Shown: positions 21,383 to 34,577, numbered from the stretch's first letter. The stretch: 64,000 nt of DNA from Beroe forskalii (GCA_011033025.1 WFMF01000010.1:715163-779162), one strand, 5' to 3'. Numbers and translations are program-made. Notes: generated by a model not told the origin, from the sequence alone.

Positions 21383-21779
21383 AATTCTAATCGGCAATCG
21401 CCAATTATCCGAAGCAACTAGCAATATATTTGGTCGATGAATTGTTCCCCATTCTATTTCGGTGCGTGATATCAATGTGTGAGAACCGGTCTTGTGGTTA
21501 TTAGTGTAAATAAAGAAAATTTACACAATTACATATAAAAAGTTGATTTGATTAGGATTTGTAATCACTCGTTTCAGAAATCGCTAGATCCCGCGCGCGA
21601 AAAATGGGGGGTTCATTGTCAACAACACCTTAACGGTCTAACAAACAAAAATTTTGGTTTTTTCCCTGACCGTCAGTTGATTTTAAATGGCGTTTAAAGA
21701 AAAATAATTTGCCTTTTTAACCCTGAGATAAGATTAAAATAATGGATACTACAACTTATTACTGTTGAAAATTTGTTTC

Positions 21780-21962
21780 ATTGTCAAATTGCAAAATTGT
21801 ATATTGTTGGTCCTATGAATATGATGTCCGCAATCAAGAGGAAAATTTTAAATTTGATTCAAATCGTTTTCCATCTCATAAAAAACCGCACTAATAAAGT
21901 GCGCCAATCTTAAAGTGCGCGCAAATTACGTGATGCCGTTCTTAAGTGTACTAAGGTACTTC
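21780..21962 (-). repeat. Member of a dispersed CTTAAGTGTACTAAG-ended repeat
   Basis: The sequence around AACCGCACTAATAAAGTGCG and the end CTTAAGTGTACTAAGG match, in opposite orientation, the element at 47897-48393. The left border could not be set. Confidence 0.55.
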
Positions 21963-21974
21963 ATTGTTCTCTAT

Positions 21975-22005
21975 AAATGACGTCATCTTATAACCGCCTA
22001 TTTTT
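21975..22005 (-). repeat. Paired-CRE MITE right half
   Basis: Intact TGACGTCA followed by TCTTATAACCGCCTATTTTT; the left half is missing. Confidence 0.65.
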
Positions 22006-22222
22006 CAGGAATATCAGGCATGAAGAAGGGTGAATGTGGTCCAGTGTTTATATAGGGCACGATAATTCAATTTGAAGGGATTATATCTTGAAATTTGTAA
22101 GATTTTAATTCATTGATATCAGAAAATAATCATATCATATTTTCTGAAATAGATGTACCGACTTAAGTAAATACATCAGAGTCATGAATATAGTATTTGT
22201 TATGTTTATTTACATTAGCTGG

Positions 22223-22850
22223 GGATCCTCCACGAACGGAGATAAGTGTACTTAAGAAATACTTATGATCGATTTTAAGAGTGCTCATAAATATTCTGTT
22301 CACGAAAATTGAGTTAAGAAGATATTTCGCACTTATATTTTTCTTCTTAGGAACTTCCTAAATATTTAAGAAGACCTTTCATAAACCCTTCTTAAGTCTG
22401 CGTTACCCTCCATATTTGATGCGTGAGTCAAACGTGAGCTTAATTAGTCTTAACTCACTAAGTGCACTTAACTTTCTTCTTAACTTCACTATGTTTAGAA
22501 ACTAAGAGCGGTTTTATCCTTCTTATCTTCTTAGCGTGATCCTAACTCAGGGATTCAATTTCAATCAAATTATTATTATATCGCCCCACATTATTGAGTT
22601 AGAACAGTTTATTGGAAATGTATTCATAGCAGCGACAAAATAATTATTTTCTTGGGATTATATTTGCACCATGCATTTTAATTCGTTGATTATCGTGAAT
22701 CCTACAACATAAGAATTTTCGTGGAAAGAAAATCCATCTTAAGGACAATATTTGTTAAGAAGAAAAGTTTCATGAACAGTGTTCCTAAATGAAAAGTGTT
22801 CTTAACTTTATGATCACTTTAAAGAAGGAAGTTTCGTGGAGGAGCTCCAG
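22223..22850. mobile_element. About 630-bp inverted-repeat element
   Basis: CCTCCACGAAC near 22228 faces GTTTCGTGGAGG near 22831. Both flanks of the interior are rich in CTTAAG/TTCTTAA motifs. No ORF and no certain target duplication; borders are approximate. Confidence 0.5.
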
Positions 22851-23010
22851 GTCACTTTAATTCCATATTTCTTCACAGTATAGAAATAATTGAATTGTAT
22901 CAACTTTTCAGTCTTAGCCGTGGCGCGCTTGCGGTCAAAAGAATGAATGATCGGTCGTGGGGTTTCTTTGATCTTTTTCTCAACAAAATAAACTGAGTCA
23001 TACACCAAGA

Positions 23011-23074
23011 TTAGGCGATTTAAGTGACGTCATTATGGTGTTTTAAAGTAGTAAATTGATGACGTCACAAAGCG
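23011..23074 (+). repeat. Paired-CRE MITE copy, both CRE sites intact
   Basis: Left end TTAGGCGATT, then TGACGTCA at 23024-23031, centre GTTTTAAAGTAGTAAATTGA, second TGACGTCA, right end decayed to AAAGCG. Confidence 0.82.
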
Positions 23075-24589
23075 TTTGTTGTCCGGTCTGAAATTGTGCA
23101 TTCCAGGTTCGTTTGTGGGAGAATGTATGCAAATTATTATTACAAATTTTACTGTCTTTGTCGATAAAGGTTATCATTTTCGAAGTAATATTCGCAGTAT
23201 TTTATTATTTTTTGTTTTTTCAGCATTTTAAAATCAATCATTTTTAAGCAAGAGTGAAATTTTAAAATTCGTCTGTTTTTTGTCTGCCTCACAAAAAAGC
23301 TAAAGCTACTCTAGACGATAAAGCGCTGAAGGTCAGACTAACTTTGTCTTTTAGAGTGAGTGAATAGTGCTGAATGAATTCCCACCGGGCCTTAGATCAC
23401 AGCGATACTTTGAGAAGAGAATGTCTGATATCATTATGCAAAAATTTGATCATCATGAGCTCTTTTTACTGCACAATGTTGTGTTGACTGAATAATTATA
23501 ATGATTTAATATAATGCAAGCTGAGATAAAGTTTTTCACGTCCTTATACTTTATATTAGCTTCCCAGACTAATGCAAATCTTGTCCTTAATACACTTAAA
23601 TCACGAGGGTTATTGGATTAGCTTTTGGCGGGTGGGATTTGTCAATTCTGGATGATTTGTTTGAATTCCTGTGTTTGGTCAGCCCCCGTTCTATTTCACA
23701 CAGCAAACTACTGCAGGTCGGGTGGGTGGGTCTCTTTTGGAGGTTAGGGTTAGGTTGAAATGTCTTCTTTGTTCTTTTTTCTTTTTCTACACCGTTTACT
23801 TAATTCGTTTTTGCTTGATTCATTTCTTGAAAATATGTTAGATGCAATAAGTGTATGAATGTATCATGTATATGTAATATGTCTGAAATACATTGTACAT
23901 TGTGTGTAGTCTACTGTGCTGTACTAGCGTGTGACATGATACATATCAGATCTTTGAATATCAGATCTTTGAATAATATGTGACAGTATGTTCATCATGG
24001 TGAAAGTGCGCATAAATCATTCAATCACGTCTAGACCACGCATTTATTATCATCTCATGGCCTTTTAAATGTGCTGTGGTTTTAGCAAATTCGTACATTT
24101 TCAATACATTCCATAGTAATTCCTGTGAAAAGTATTTTGGTGCGCAGCACACATTCGCATCACATCCTTGTCTGTGGTTGGAACTTTCCCGGTATATATT
24201 TCCTCAGGACTTGAGGAGAGCAGATATTTTCTGGGGAGAGCGAGGAGGAATCGCTGACTTGTTTTTAAACTTTGATCTGGATTTGAATTGGTTGCTTTGT
24301 CGCATGATATCCACCAAGTGTCGCATAACTTTAGAACAGTTTGAGCTAGAGGGATGCTTTTTGATCTTTGCTCATTTGAATCAAGCTTGAATCAAACATG
24401 TGCGGGATTTTAGGGGTATATTGGGTGATTTTAGCAACCGGTACATTTCAAATGAACGAAGATTAACCACAGCTATTTCCCATTTCCTTGCCGTGAAATC
24501 GCCGAATCAAAAACACGTGTTTTGAATCGCAGATATGTGTATTTTGTAATATGTAATGATATTTTGCGGTAGAACTCACAAGATTACGA

Positions 24590-24658
24590 AAAGGCAGGTT
24601 TGAAAACGTCATTATCATAGAGCAAAGTGGTGTGTTGATGACGTTAAACCGCCTAATT
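24590..24658 (+). repeat. Paired-CRE MITE copy
   Basis: Both ends visible (AAAGGCAGGTT and AACCGCCTAATT). The CRE sites have changed to AACGTCAT and TGACGTTA. Confidence 0.75.
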
Positions 24659-26028
24659 CCGGAATTCCCACGCACGAGTGGTATTTGTGCGGTCTTGCGC
24701 CTGCGATATCACCGCATGAATATCCAATTAATTAAAATGTCCATCGTGTTCGTATGAATATGTATTAAAACATGTTACAAAATATTTGTATAAATCATGT
24801 TTTATATATTCGATTGATTTAAAAGTCGAGATAATTCGTTTGTTTTGGTGATTCAAATTAGTGGTTTATTGCTTTATTGGTTTGTATCAAATTGTATTTC
24901 GCTCCATTCCCACTGACCTCTGTGTAGCGGGCTTCTTTTCGTCTTATTCCTGAAAAATGAATCCCCTACGGCTCAAGACATTTAATTATATATATTGAGA
25001 TATATCACATATCGAATTTAAAAACTATCGAATGTTTTGAGATATTTTATTGAATTAAAGTTAAAAGTTCATTGTCATTGTTCCTCAGCTCTCAGTGAAC
25101 TTTGTGCGACTTTATTAAAGTCACTCGTCAATATAATCACAGTACGACTAATATTCTGTGAAAGAAACTTGTTTCTTTTCCTACAATTCCATTTTCATTA
25201 AATGTTACAAAGTGCGGTTTTCTATCACGACTAACGAGTTTTTGGAATGACTGATCTGCCACTAGCTTATTAGCCCCTGTAGCTGTACGTTCCTTTTTGA
25301 AGGTTTTAGCTTATAAGCCCCTGTTAATGTGTTCCTTTTTAGAGGAAAAACCTCCCTGATATTTCGTGATATTGCGTTAACATTCGTGTTATTACATGAA
25401 CAGCTCATATGGATGTCCTTCGTGTTTGGCAAAATTGTTCCTAGATTTCATATTTGTAGCCAAGGAGTAAAACTCTCAATATTGGTTTGGATTTTGGCAA
25501 GCGATTTCTGGGATATATTCGAGAGCAAATGTCAAAACATGTCACTCACCATGTGTCCAAATAGAGGCATTCGGCAGTTATTTTCAACTGGGGATTCGGC
25601 TGTTAAACTCCGGAGTCCGGGGATATTCTAAAGTCTGTGGCGGTTTCCATGATCTGTCAATAAAAGAGTAAACAGCTCGTACCTCTAAAACTCAAATACT
25701 TGGAAATATAAATACTCTGAGATATAATGGCTCTTTATTCATACTTGGTAGACTGAATAGGTACCCAGTGCCCAAGTCTCAGACAAAATTCTGTTTAAAA
25801 CCATCCCTGTTAGTGTATAATTAAAAACTAAACCTCCCTTGATATCCTAATTCTTGTTGATATTCCCTAATTCTTGTTGACTTTAGTATGTGTTTTGCTT
25901 TTGTCTAGTTTTCGTCTTCCTGTCTCGTTTTTCCCAGTAATTTTATCCAGGCTTTGTGCAACGGCCGCGTGTCTTGCACAGCAAGATCTATCCAAAGCCC
26001 ACATGAAATTCTGATGCCATGAAAACAT

Positions 26029-26078
26029 ACCATTCTAAACCCTGATAATGACGTTACTCTCAACCACCCATTATTTGC
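26029..26078 (-). repeat. Paired-CRE MITE copy, partial
   Basis: Minus orientation: ACCATTCTAAACCCTGATAA, then ATGACGTTAC, right end CAACCACCCATTATTTGCG. Confidence 0.65.
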
Positions 26079-26212
26079 GTTGTAGACTTATTAAGTCTAC
26101 TGCAGCTAAAGCTGTCTTTGCTGGGAAGACATGCTCAGGGATTACTGTGTTGTCTTTGCTCGGTATGCTGTCTCAAGCCTGAATATATCAGAGCCTACAT
26201 AAGAAATAGCTG

Positions 26213-26280
26213 GTATAGAGAGTTATGACGTCATGATCATGGTTTACAATGGTAAATTGATGACGTCACACCGCCTATTT
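26213..26280 (+). repeat. Paired-CRE MITE copy, both CRE sites intact
   Basis: One of the best copies. Left end TATAGAGAGTT, TGACGTCA, centre GATCATGGTTTACAATGG, then TGACGTCA and ACACCGCCTATTT. Confidence 0.85.
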
Positions 26281-26840
26281 ATTTCCCCTGTATAGTTCGT
26301 GGTTTAACTTGCGATTATGCCAGACAGATACCACGTATATCTTTTCGTGTATGTCAGAAGGGGATGCCATTTGTGTCCCTTTTCCATTTCATCTTGGGAG
26401 ATCGCCAACTGCAGACCTTTCATTTCAGCTAGATATGTAATGCGCGTAAGTTCTTTCATCTAGATCGGATTCCAGATGATATATAACCTCACTTAAGTAT
26501 TGTTTTTATGTCCATTTCACACTTTTGCGCGCTCAGTTTTCATGTCTATTGTCCCTTGATGGGACATGGAGGCTCCCTTCAATTGTTCATATTGAAGCTT
26601 TGAAGCGACGATTAGTGACAATAATTTCATTGACGCCAAACCTTTTGTATCAAACCTTTTGAGATATTATAAATGTTTACAGTTCGCACCAGAGGCCTAA
26701 TCTACTAAACTTATTGATATAATATGGTGCCGTATGTTACAAGTCGGTATTTAGATCTAATATACAGTATCCAGCCACCTGTTCTATCTTCTAATTCATG
26801 TCTCAAGATATAGTGCTCTTTTTACTGGGTTAGTACGAAG

Positions 26841-26900
26841 GATAGGCGCTTCAAAATCATCATTTCACTTTATAATTCACCGCAAATTTACCCGCATTTT
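26841..26900 (-). repeat. Paired-CRE MITE, degenerate copy
   Basis: Recognised from the left end GATAGGCGCTTCAAAATCAT; both CRE sites lost. Confidence 0.5.
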
Positions 26901-27265
26901 GAACGTACGCGAACTTTAATTTTTAATAATTTTATTAAATCAGGCCTCCTTTTTGTGGAGAGTTTAATAATCTCTTTTCTATCACCTATTGTGGAGATAG
27001 CTATTTGCTGTATCCAGATCACGTGTGGTGATTTAGTGTTGAAAATATAGGCCCTTGAATGTCCATTATTGTATAGGACTGTATTGAGTACTGCGACCAA
27101 AATTAATGTGCGATACATTGTTGTTGTTGCAACTGCCATCAGTTTCGAACGGTTCGATCATTCCATATTTATATTATATCTGCACCTCTTTGATTGTATT
27201 TCTCTACTATACACTGTACATGAGTACATGGTTTAAACCCTGCATGTGCGAAACAAAAAGAATAC

Positions 27266-27330
27266 ACGTTTAAACGTCATTAACTTGCTTTATTTCGCTA
27301 TGATAATGACGTCATCAGAACCGCCTATTT
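27266..27330 (-). repeat. Paired-CRE MITE copy
   Basis: First site reduced to AACGTCAT; second TGACGTCA intact after CTATGATAA; right end ACCGCCTATTT. Confidence 0.75.
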
Positions 27331-27421
27331 AAAGGGCGTGGTCTTATCAGTTAGACGGCCGTCACTTAAGGCGGACTACGCATATAACCCATCATCGAAT
27401 AATAAACACTCTAAACTTGAG

Positions 27422-27479
27422 GGTGACGTCATTATCAGGAGTTAGAATGGGGAATTGATGACGTCACACCGCCTATTTT
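27422..27479 (+). repeat. Paired-CRE MITE copy, both CRE sites intact
   Basis: TGACGTCATTATCAGG, centre AGTTAGAATGGGGAATTGA, second TGACGTCA, right end ACACCGCCTATTTT. Confidence 0.85.
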
Positions 27480-27648
27480 GATACGCGGTGCATAATGTTT
27501 ATATCCGATGAGGGCCAGCTAATTTTAATATGTCTAGGCTTGCTTTGGGTTGTTATTTTTGACTTGATGATAATATGTCAATAATGAAATATGTGTCACT
27601 TAGATCTATGGATGTATTCTACGGTCGAAACTGCTGTTAAATGGTAAG

Positions 27649-28240
27649 AGAGTGAAGTGGTGTCAAAGTGAAGTGGTGTCAGAGTGGAGTGTTGTTAGAG
27701 TGAAGTGGTGTCAGCATGAAGTGGTGTCAGAATGAAGTGGTGTCAGAGCCAAGTGATGTCGGGGTAAAGTGGTGTCAGAGTGAAGAGTGAAGTGGTGTCA
27801 GAGTTGAAGTGGTGTCAGTGTGAAGTGGTGTCAGAGTGAAGTGGTGTCAGGGTGAAGTGGTGTTGGAGGGAAGTGGTGTCAGAGTGAAGTGGTGTCAGAG
27901 TGAGTTGGTGTCAGAATGAAGTGGTGTCAGAGTGAAGTTGTCTCAGAATGGAGTGGTGTCAGAGAAGTGGTGTCAGAGTGAAGTGGTGTCAGACAGAAGT
28001 GGTGTCAGAGTGAAGTGGTGTCAGAGTGAAGTGGTGTAAGGGTGAAGAAGTGTTGGAGGGAAGTGGTGTCAGAGTGAAGTGGTGTCAGAGTAAAGTTGGT
28101 GTCAGAGTGAGGTGGTGTCAGAATGAGAAGTGGTGTCAAGGTGAAGTGGTGTCTAAGTGATGTGCTGTAAAAGTGAAGTGGTGTCTAAGTGATGTGGGGC
28201 TAAGGTGGAGTGGTGAAAAAGTATAGTGGTGTCAAGCGCA
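27649..28240. repeat. 16-17-bp minisatellite
   Basis: About 35 tandem copies of AGTGAAGTGGTGTCAG with frequent one-base slips and substitutions (GGTGAAG, AATGAAG, TGTTGGAGG). The array decays to the right (GATGTGGGGC, AAAGTATAGTGG). No coding potential. Confidence 0.92.
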
Positions 28241-28432
28241 ATTAATGTTGGAGCATGCAATTGTCCTTTCGTCATCTGTCGTCATTTGTTATTATTCCCT
28301 ACCCAAGGACGCTAGAATTCATGACCAAAGACTGACAAAAACGCCGCCCTAATCTTCACATTGCCGCAGATCGTAATTTAGAATTCCATCAAAGTGCGAT
28401 TGAAAAGAGGAAATACCAAAAGAAATCATGAA

Positions 28433-28440
28433 GTATAATT
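28433..28440. repeat. 8-bp target-site duplication, left copy
   Basis: GTATAATT directly before the end TAGGGTTTCCAT; repeated exactly at 29611-29618 after the right end. Confidence 0.88.
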
Positions 28441-29610
28441 TAGGGTTTCCATTATCTACTTGAAATCTTTTATCTAGATAAATAGATAATTTTTTCGCCA
28501 TTATCTAGATTATCTAGATAAACTAGATAATTTTTGACTGCGAAATTTATCCAAATTTGACACAATTTTCAACGATAGAAATGCATGACTGTTGCAGTGG
28601 AACATCATACTATAACCAGCTGTCGGTTATTGAAATGGATGATATTAATGGCCACCAAAAGTTCATGACGATATTAGGATTTTGAATAGAGTTCAGGACA
28701 TTCATTGCTTCATTTGATTGAGTTGAAATCAGTTATCACCCATAAATTCTCCCATCATAAAGTAACAACATTATCTTCCAATTAGTTGCTATTAATAGCA
28801 TTATTCATCGGAAAAGAGTCAATAAATGTGGAAATAAAGTAAATTTCATGATGATGGCCTCGGAGTTGCTGGAATGCTGGTAAAATTGAGTATAACTGAA
28901 TAAAAATAAGGAATCAAATTCCCTCGTATTAAATCATCATAACAAACAAAAGTTGCCAGTTCCTTGACTCTTGAGCTGAATGCATTAATATTGTTTTGTA
29001 GGTTACTTTCAAATAAGCAATCACTTTGCCAGCGTATTTTCGTACATATTTACAGCCTACTTTTTTGTCAAAGGGCGTCAATAATTTGACATAAATTGGA
29101 AGCAGAATAGCGAGTGTTAGGGTAGGTATTTAACTTTCGTTAAAGTGGCAAATGACGATTTGTAAGATGTGATAAGATACTTTGAACAACGCCTTCTAAT
29201 TCTGTAGCTATTCATATCAGTTTAACAAAGGTCAAATCATCAGTAAAACAGATAGTACTTGAGGCCAAACAGCCTGCCCATGAACCTGAGGGCCCTAAAC
29301 ATTGAACTATGTCCATATAGAATCATGAAATGAGTTGCCCAAGTCCTATCATGCATAGCCATAAATTGTCTTACTACCTAAGATCTCCGAAACGGGTATG
29401 AAAATGAACAGATCAGAAATTTTGAAACTTTGAAATCCTACAATTATTGAAGAAATTCAGGAAAAATGGCAATTTTAGCTGAAATTTCATGGCAAAAGGG
29501 ATATGAAGTTTATCTAGATATCTAGTACAAATTATCTAGATAAATAGATAACGATTTTTTGCAAATTGTCTAGATAATCTTATCTAGATAATATCTAGAT
29601 GGAAACCCTA
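28441..29610. mobile_element. 1170-bp non-autonomous hAT-like element
   Basis: 12-bp perfect terminal inverted repeats (TAGGGTTTCCAT and complement) and an 8-bp duplication GTATAATT, both typical of hAT. Both subterminal zones carry clustered TATCTAGATA/ATCTAGATAA motifs, probable transposase-binding sites. The interior has no transposase ORF, so movement would have needed a partner element. Confidence 0.88.
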
Positions 29611-29618
29611 GTATAATT

Positions 29619-30814
29619 GTTCGTGACTTTTTGCCAATCCCAGCATTTTATAACGCCCTAATTATGTCAAACATTTTATGAACAAAAGAAAAGACGCGGG
29701 GCTATCCACAACAAAAGGCAAATCATTTTCTTACGTAATACTTCAGGATCTGTAAAACATTCTTTTGATTTTACAATCGTTTGAAGGAATCAGACAATTC
29801 CATCGTACTTCAGTGCTCCGTACTGAGGTGGATCATAACGAATAATTTAAGTTTCATGTAGATTATAACAAGCCGTGTCCATTTTTTCTTGTAAAAACCG
29901 CAGTAATTACGAAACAATCCCGATTGCATTTAATCCGGTTTCCGCATATCAGGATTGTCTCTGTCACAGCCATGTCTTTGAAAGAATCTTCAATAAGACC
30001 GGTATGAAACGAGGCTCTAATTAAATCCTTTGTGTTATGATAGATGAGAAAATGACGGCAGATTATTTTATGCCAAGTTCGTCATAATTCGAATTGCAAG
30101 TATTGATGCTGTACTTTGAGGAAATCATTTTTTTCTGCGAGGATTTTCCCATTTCCTGATCCTTGTTTGACTTTGTAGCGTCATTTTCGAATCTCATACA
30201 ATATTCGCCGTGAAAAATTTAGAAACTGTATCTTTATATCTTGTTTTAAAAGACTGTCGCCATTTATAAACTTTCATGCCTGATCATCGAAACAAATCAA
30301 ACAATGCCTACTTAATAGTTCCGCTTAATTTTGATCATGATCTCATTCTTCTCATTGCGTGCATGATACTTTCACTTGTATCAATAAAAAGTTCGATCAA
30401 ACATCAAATTTCATTGGCAGTTCACATCTTCCGGAAAAATACGAGCGCAGAGAGAATTGTGGTGGATTAAAATTGAATATTTTAAATTTCCTAAAATAGT
30501 ATTTACGGTATATTTTTATATCCGCTTTTTTTTGTTTATTTCTCAGTCTATCAGTATCCTTCCTATCAGCTATGCAAAAGGAAGTATTTTCTTCTTTTTG
30601 TCTCTTCTTCTCAGGAAGAAACAAAAACTTAATTTTAATTTTTGACAGGTGACATACTTATATCGCGACTCAGAATGTTTTATGTTTGAAACAAGAACTG
30701 CCTATATGAGCACATGAAGATGAATGATGCAAGTATCTTCAAGTATACATCTTTTCTGATGCCATGCATTAATTATTACTTGATACGACTCTCATATTCT
30801 ACCCGAACAAAATG
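29619..30814. other. Non-coding, nothing recognised
   Basis: AT-rich. Short ORFs at 30276-30645 lack domains and splice context. Confidence 0.4.
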
Positions 30815-30880
30815 AGCGATTATGATGACGTCATTATCATAACTTTACGTAGTGCTTTACTGACGTTTCACCGTCTATTT
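30815..30880 (+). repeat. Paired-CRE MITE copy
   Basis: First TGACGTCA intact, second changed to TGACGTTT; right end CACCGTCTATTTCTTGTGC. Confidence 0.78.
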
Positions 30881-31588
30881 CTTGTGCATAGAGTTTAATA
30901 TGCTCCTCAGATAAGTAAGCCTTAGGTGGTCCTTGTTTTTCACTAATCACTGCGCTACTTATCAATTTCATATTATTATGCAAATAATAAATTGCTCATT
31001 TCGGCTTGCTTATTTCGTGTTGCTTGAGTATCGTGCTTGTATGGATTGAGCGTGGACTGAGGGTTACAAGAGCCTTTCTTCGATTTACCTACCTCAAGAT
31101 ATAGAGTTCAATAGTTCAATATTTAAAGCCTATCTTATACCGACAATTCACGATAGAATATGCATTGTTATTTTATTATTTGCCCCTGATGGACTATTCA
31201 AGTTGACCTTTATACTTACTAGACTTAGTCCGTATTGTCACCCCATAATTTGATCATTTATATTTGCCACTGGTGGACTAACAATGACTCATCAGGAATA
31301 ATTAACAACCAATAAACAGTGCTAGAAATTATTATGCTTTATAATTATAATCAATTACCAATAAAACTGTGTCAAGGAACATATGCTTATAACTTTGCAA
31401 AGGAACACGTGTTCGGTTTGCCCTGCAATATAATCGTAATATTATACCGTATAATGACAGTACTTATATAAACTCCTGGTATATGTAAAAGCAGGACGGC
31501 CTAAGGCTCTTGCAGTTAGCCAATTTAGGTCTATCAGGTGCCACCAGTGTCTAACAGCTCACCTATTATAAAAGCCATCCTACGGAAA

Positions 31589-31659
31589 AATAGGCTTTGA
31601 GACTGACCTCATTATTATGGTTTATAACTGTGAATTGATGACGTAGAATCACCAATTTC
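31589..31659 (+). repeat. Paired-CRE MITE copy
   Basis: Left end AATAGGCTTTGAGAC, first site TGACCTCA, centre TTATTATGGTTTATAACTG, second TGACGTAG, right end TCACCAATTTCTTGTG. Confidence 0.75.
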
Positions 31660-31750
31660 TTGTGAGCAATAAATTTAACGGTTTTGTGGTACGAGACTGG
31701 GTTATATGTTTGGTACAGTGTTATTTAGTACAGCATAAAATGTTGCGCGC

Positions 31751-31826
31751 GGATAGATTTAAAGTTCGGCGTGATCGATTTTCCAATTTGAACCAAAATA
31801 ATGACATAACTCTCAACCGTCTATTC
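31751..31826 (-). repeat. Paired-CRE MITE, degenerate copy
   Basis: Left end GATAGATTTAAAG, centre CCAATTTGAACCAAAATAA, site TGACATAA, right end CAACCGTCTATT. Confidence 0.65.
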
Positions 31827-32775
31827 TTAAAACGACATATATAAACTTTAAAAGTTTAAACTCAGTTATGAATTCTACAATATTCATATGTTTGTTTACT
31901 ATTTGAAGGGTGGGGTAGAATTTTGGGTCTTTAGTCAGAGTGTCAGGTTCGGTTTACTGTATTTGTTAGGGTTACAGTAACTAATATGTAGGGAGGTGCT
32001 ATTGGGAATATTTCATGATGATTTAATATTGGTAAATGGGTTGCAGTGAATTCACTGCATTGCTTTAAAGCAATGCTAACTACTTCTGTCTGCTATTTCT
32101 CACAGTTCGCTCTTTTGATCCACTGCTCTTCAAACCCATAAGATAGAAGAAGTAGATCACTTTTTGATTTGGTTTGTTGACCAAACAAAATCATCGTTTG
32201 TCCTATCTCATGGGAAATATTTATTTGTTCACTTTTTGATTGCCTTCTAATTGAACGTGTGTGGCTCATACCCTGTCATGATTTCGGTGTGACAAGCCAA
32301 TTAACGTTAATTATTGTTTCGGGTTCCCCCAATGATTATAGTTCCCATTTTACGGTTCAATGACTGATTGACAGCAATCAGTGAATTTGGAGTGTACACC
32401 TTAAAATAATACGTCATAAAGTACCATTAGGCGGTTGTGAGTATTATGTAATTATATGGTGATTTGAAGGGGTAATTCACCTCTAGGAAGTGCCTATTAT
32501 TTACCTGTGACTCTTAATGGTTTTCTAATTACTCTGCCACGCCAGTTTCTGATTTCAAGTACCTCAAAAGTCAGAATAATCCACCCTGCTCTGACTTCAA
32601 TAGTGACTTTGGTTTTTTTCTGTTGTAACAAATTTTTATCTTGTGTTGCTTTTGTATTGGGAAGTAGCGTCATCTTTTATGTAAATGTAAGTTGTCCTAG
32701 AAATATCATTAATTCACTAATTGAACCTCGGTTGCCATGGTTACAGAGCGTGTTGCCATGGTAAAACCGTGACGA

Positions 32776-32781
32776 TTAGTT
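32776..32781. repeat. Probable 6-bp target-site duplication, left copy
   Basis: TTAGTT precedes the G-run end; TTAGTT also follows the right end at 36987-36992. The homopolymer makes the inner border uncertain by a base or two. Confidence 0.65.
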
Positions 32782-33599
32782 GGGGGGGGGCCAACGCTCT
32801 TTTAGGCTCCGAGGATAGAAAAATTCTCAAAAGAGCCCTAGAAATTGGGGCCTAAAAGAGCCTAGTAGAGCCATTCGTGTGAAATGATCAGAGTTTTCCC
32901 AGAATAATGTTTCTTCACAGATCAGGTACAGTACATTGTGAAATCTTAACTGATCATTAGTGTACTGTGTACTTGCCGTAAGTACACACACACACAAACA
33001 CTGTAGAATTGAAGGTGATGATATCAAATTAATCCAATTTCAATGAAAATGTTTAGACAAGCAACGATCCACAATGATTTTGTTTCATCCTTTGTGTATT
33101 TTGTTGCTTTTCCAAATTTCCAATTTCATGCCCAACAGTAATCTGGTAATCTGGTAGTATCATTACCATTATTTCCTGGTAATCCCTAATTTGCCGGCAT
33201 CTTATCCATAAAATGAAAAAAGCTCTACTTTCTTACTTTATTTCACAGTTAAGAAGGTCGATGATTTTGCTGAATATCTTTGTTTGAATTTCATTTTCAC
33301 ACACAATTTGCTGATATTTTACTATGTGCTGTTCATTGTTTTGAGGTCTTGGGTATATGCTCCAGTAATTTCGGTTGCCTATTGTATAATACAATGTTAT
33401 TCGTGCAATTAATTTCATGTGTTCTTTAAGTATAACCATATAATATATATATGGTCGCTATACAAGATGCTAGGTATTATCCATTAGCAGAGGCAATATA
33501 GGGGTCTGACCGACCCTATATTCTAGAATTGACCCAATCCATGGTTGCAAAAAGGGCGTATGAGCCAATAGACGTTACAATTGATTCAGCCTTGAAAAT

Positions 33600-34140
33600 C
33601 TACCTACTAAAGTACTAAGCACTATCTCGGATCAATTTTGAGAATTTACCTATCAAGCACTATCTAGTTCCTTTCGGTCTTCGGACCTTGCCCACCTTTT
33701 GAGAGCGAATCTGAAATTTACTCAAAATTCTGGAAAATTTACCAAATAATAAGCACTATCTCGGATCACATTTTTAGTCGTTCGGGTCGTTCCCTCAAAA
33801 ATGGTCGCCATTTTTTGAAAATCTACCTACTAAGCACTATCTCGGATCAATTTTGAAAATTTATCTATCAAGCACTATCTAGAATAAATTTTAAAATTTA
33901 CCTACTCAAAGGTCAAAATGTACTCTAAAGTCCTGAAAATTTACGGTCTACAAATGTGAAAAATTTACCTAATAAGCATTATCTCAGAGTCGTCCAAAAA
34001 AGGGTCGCCACATAAATTCCAAGAGTATACCTACGAAATTTGCCCTCCATTCAACGGTATAATTTGCCCTCCAAAAAGGGGTAAAACTAAAAGTGCCCTC
34101 CCAAAGAATTTTCAAGGGTTGGCAGCTATGGGTATACTAC
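33600..34140. repeat. Short tandem zone with AAGCACTATCTCGGATCA motifs and TTGCCCTCC motifs
   Basis: Four to five spaced copies of AAGCACTATCTCGGATC alternate with AAAATTTACCTA. The right part contains TTTGCCCTCC repeats and ends GGCAGCTATGGGTATAC. The same motifs recur at 52549-52870. Confidence 0.65.
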
Positions 34141-34577
34141 AAACATAACAAAATAGTGTAATCAATTTTCTAATTCAAGGATTGACATAAGAGGCGGGAG
34201 ATACTTAACTGTGGATCATCAGCGGTTAACCTACAGTTGTTAAGAGAAGCAGAGGGGTTTCGGCCCATGTACCTCTCACAGCTCTTACAACTGCAAGGTT
34301 GGGCCACCCAGGACTCCGGATTCCTGAGCAACACAGTTTAGAGGAAAGCAAGAGAAAAGAGAAAGAGTTCAATAGAGCCAGAGGTAAAAGATCAATGAGT
34401 GTTAAAACCGTGTGATATATCTGAATATAAAGCTACTAAAACTAGAAGGTGAAGGTTAAAATGAAAAGGAGGTTGCAGGCATCTGCCTGTGCAGCCCCAC
34501 ATTTCAGTAAATTGCGCGGAGGTCAGCAACAAAGCAACAAGCTGCAAACATACATTTTTGATACATTTTGAAGGGTT

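Noticed and set aside
23736..23757. GGTTAGGGTTAGG as an interstitial telomere
   Set aside because: Only two units; too short to distinguish from chance.
24076..24390. 104-residue plus-strand ORF
   Set aside because: No recognisable domain, no splice or promoter context, composition like random AT-rich DNA.
27649..28240. CRISPR-like array
   Set aside because: Repeats are contiguous with no unique spacers, and the context is eukaryotic.
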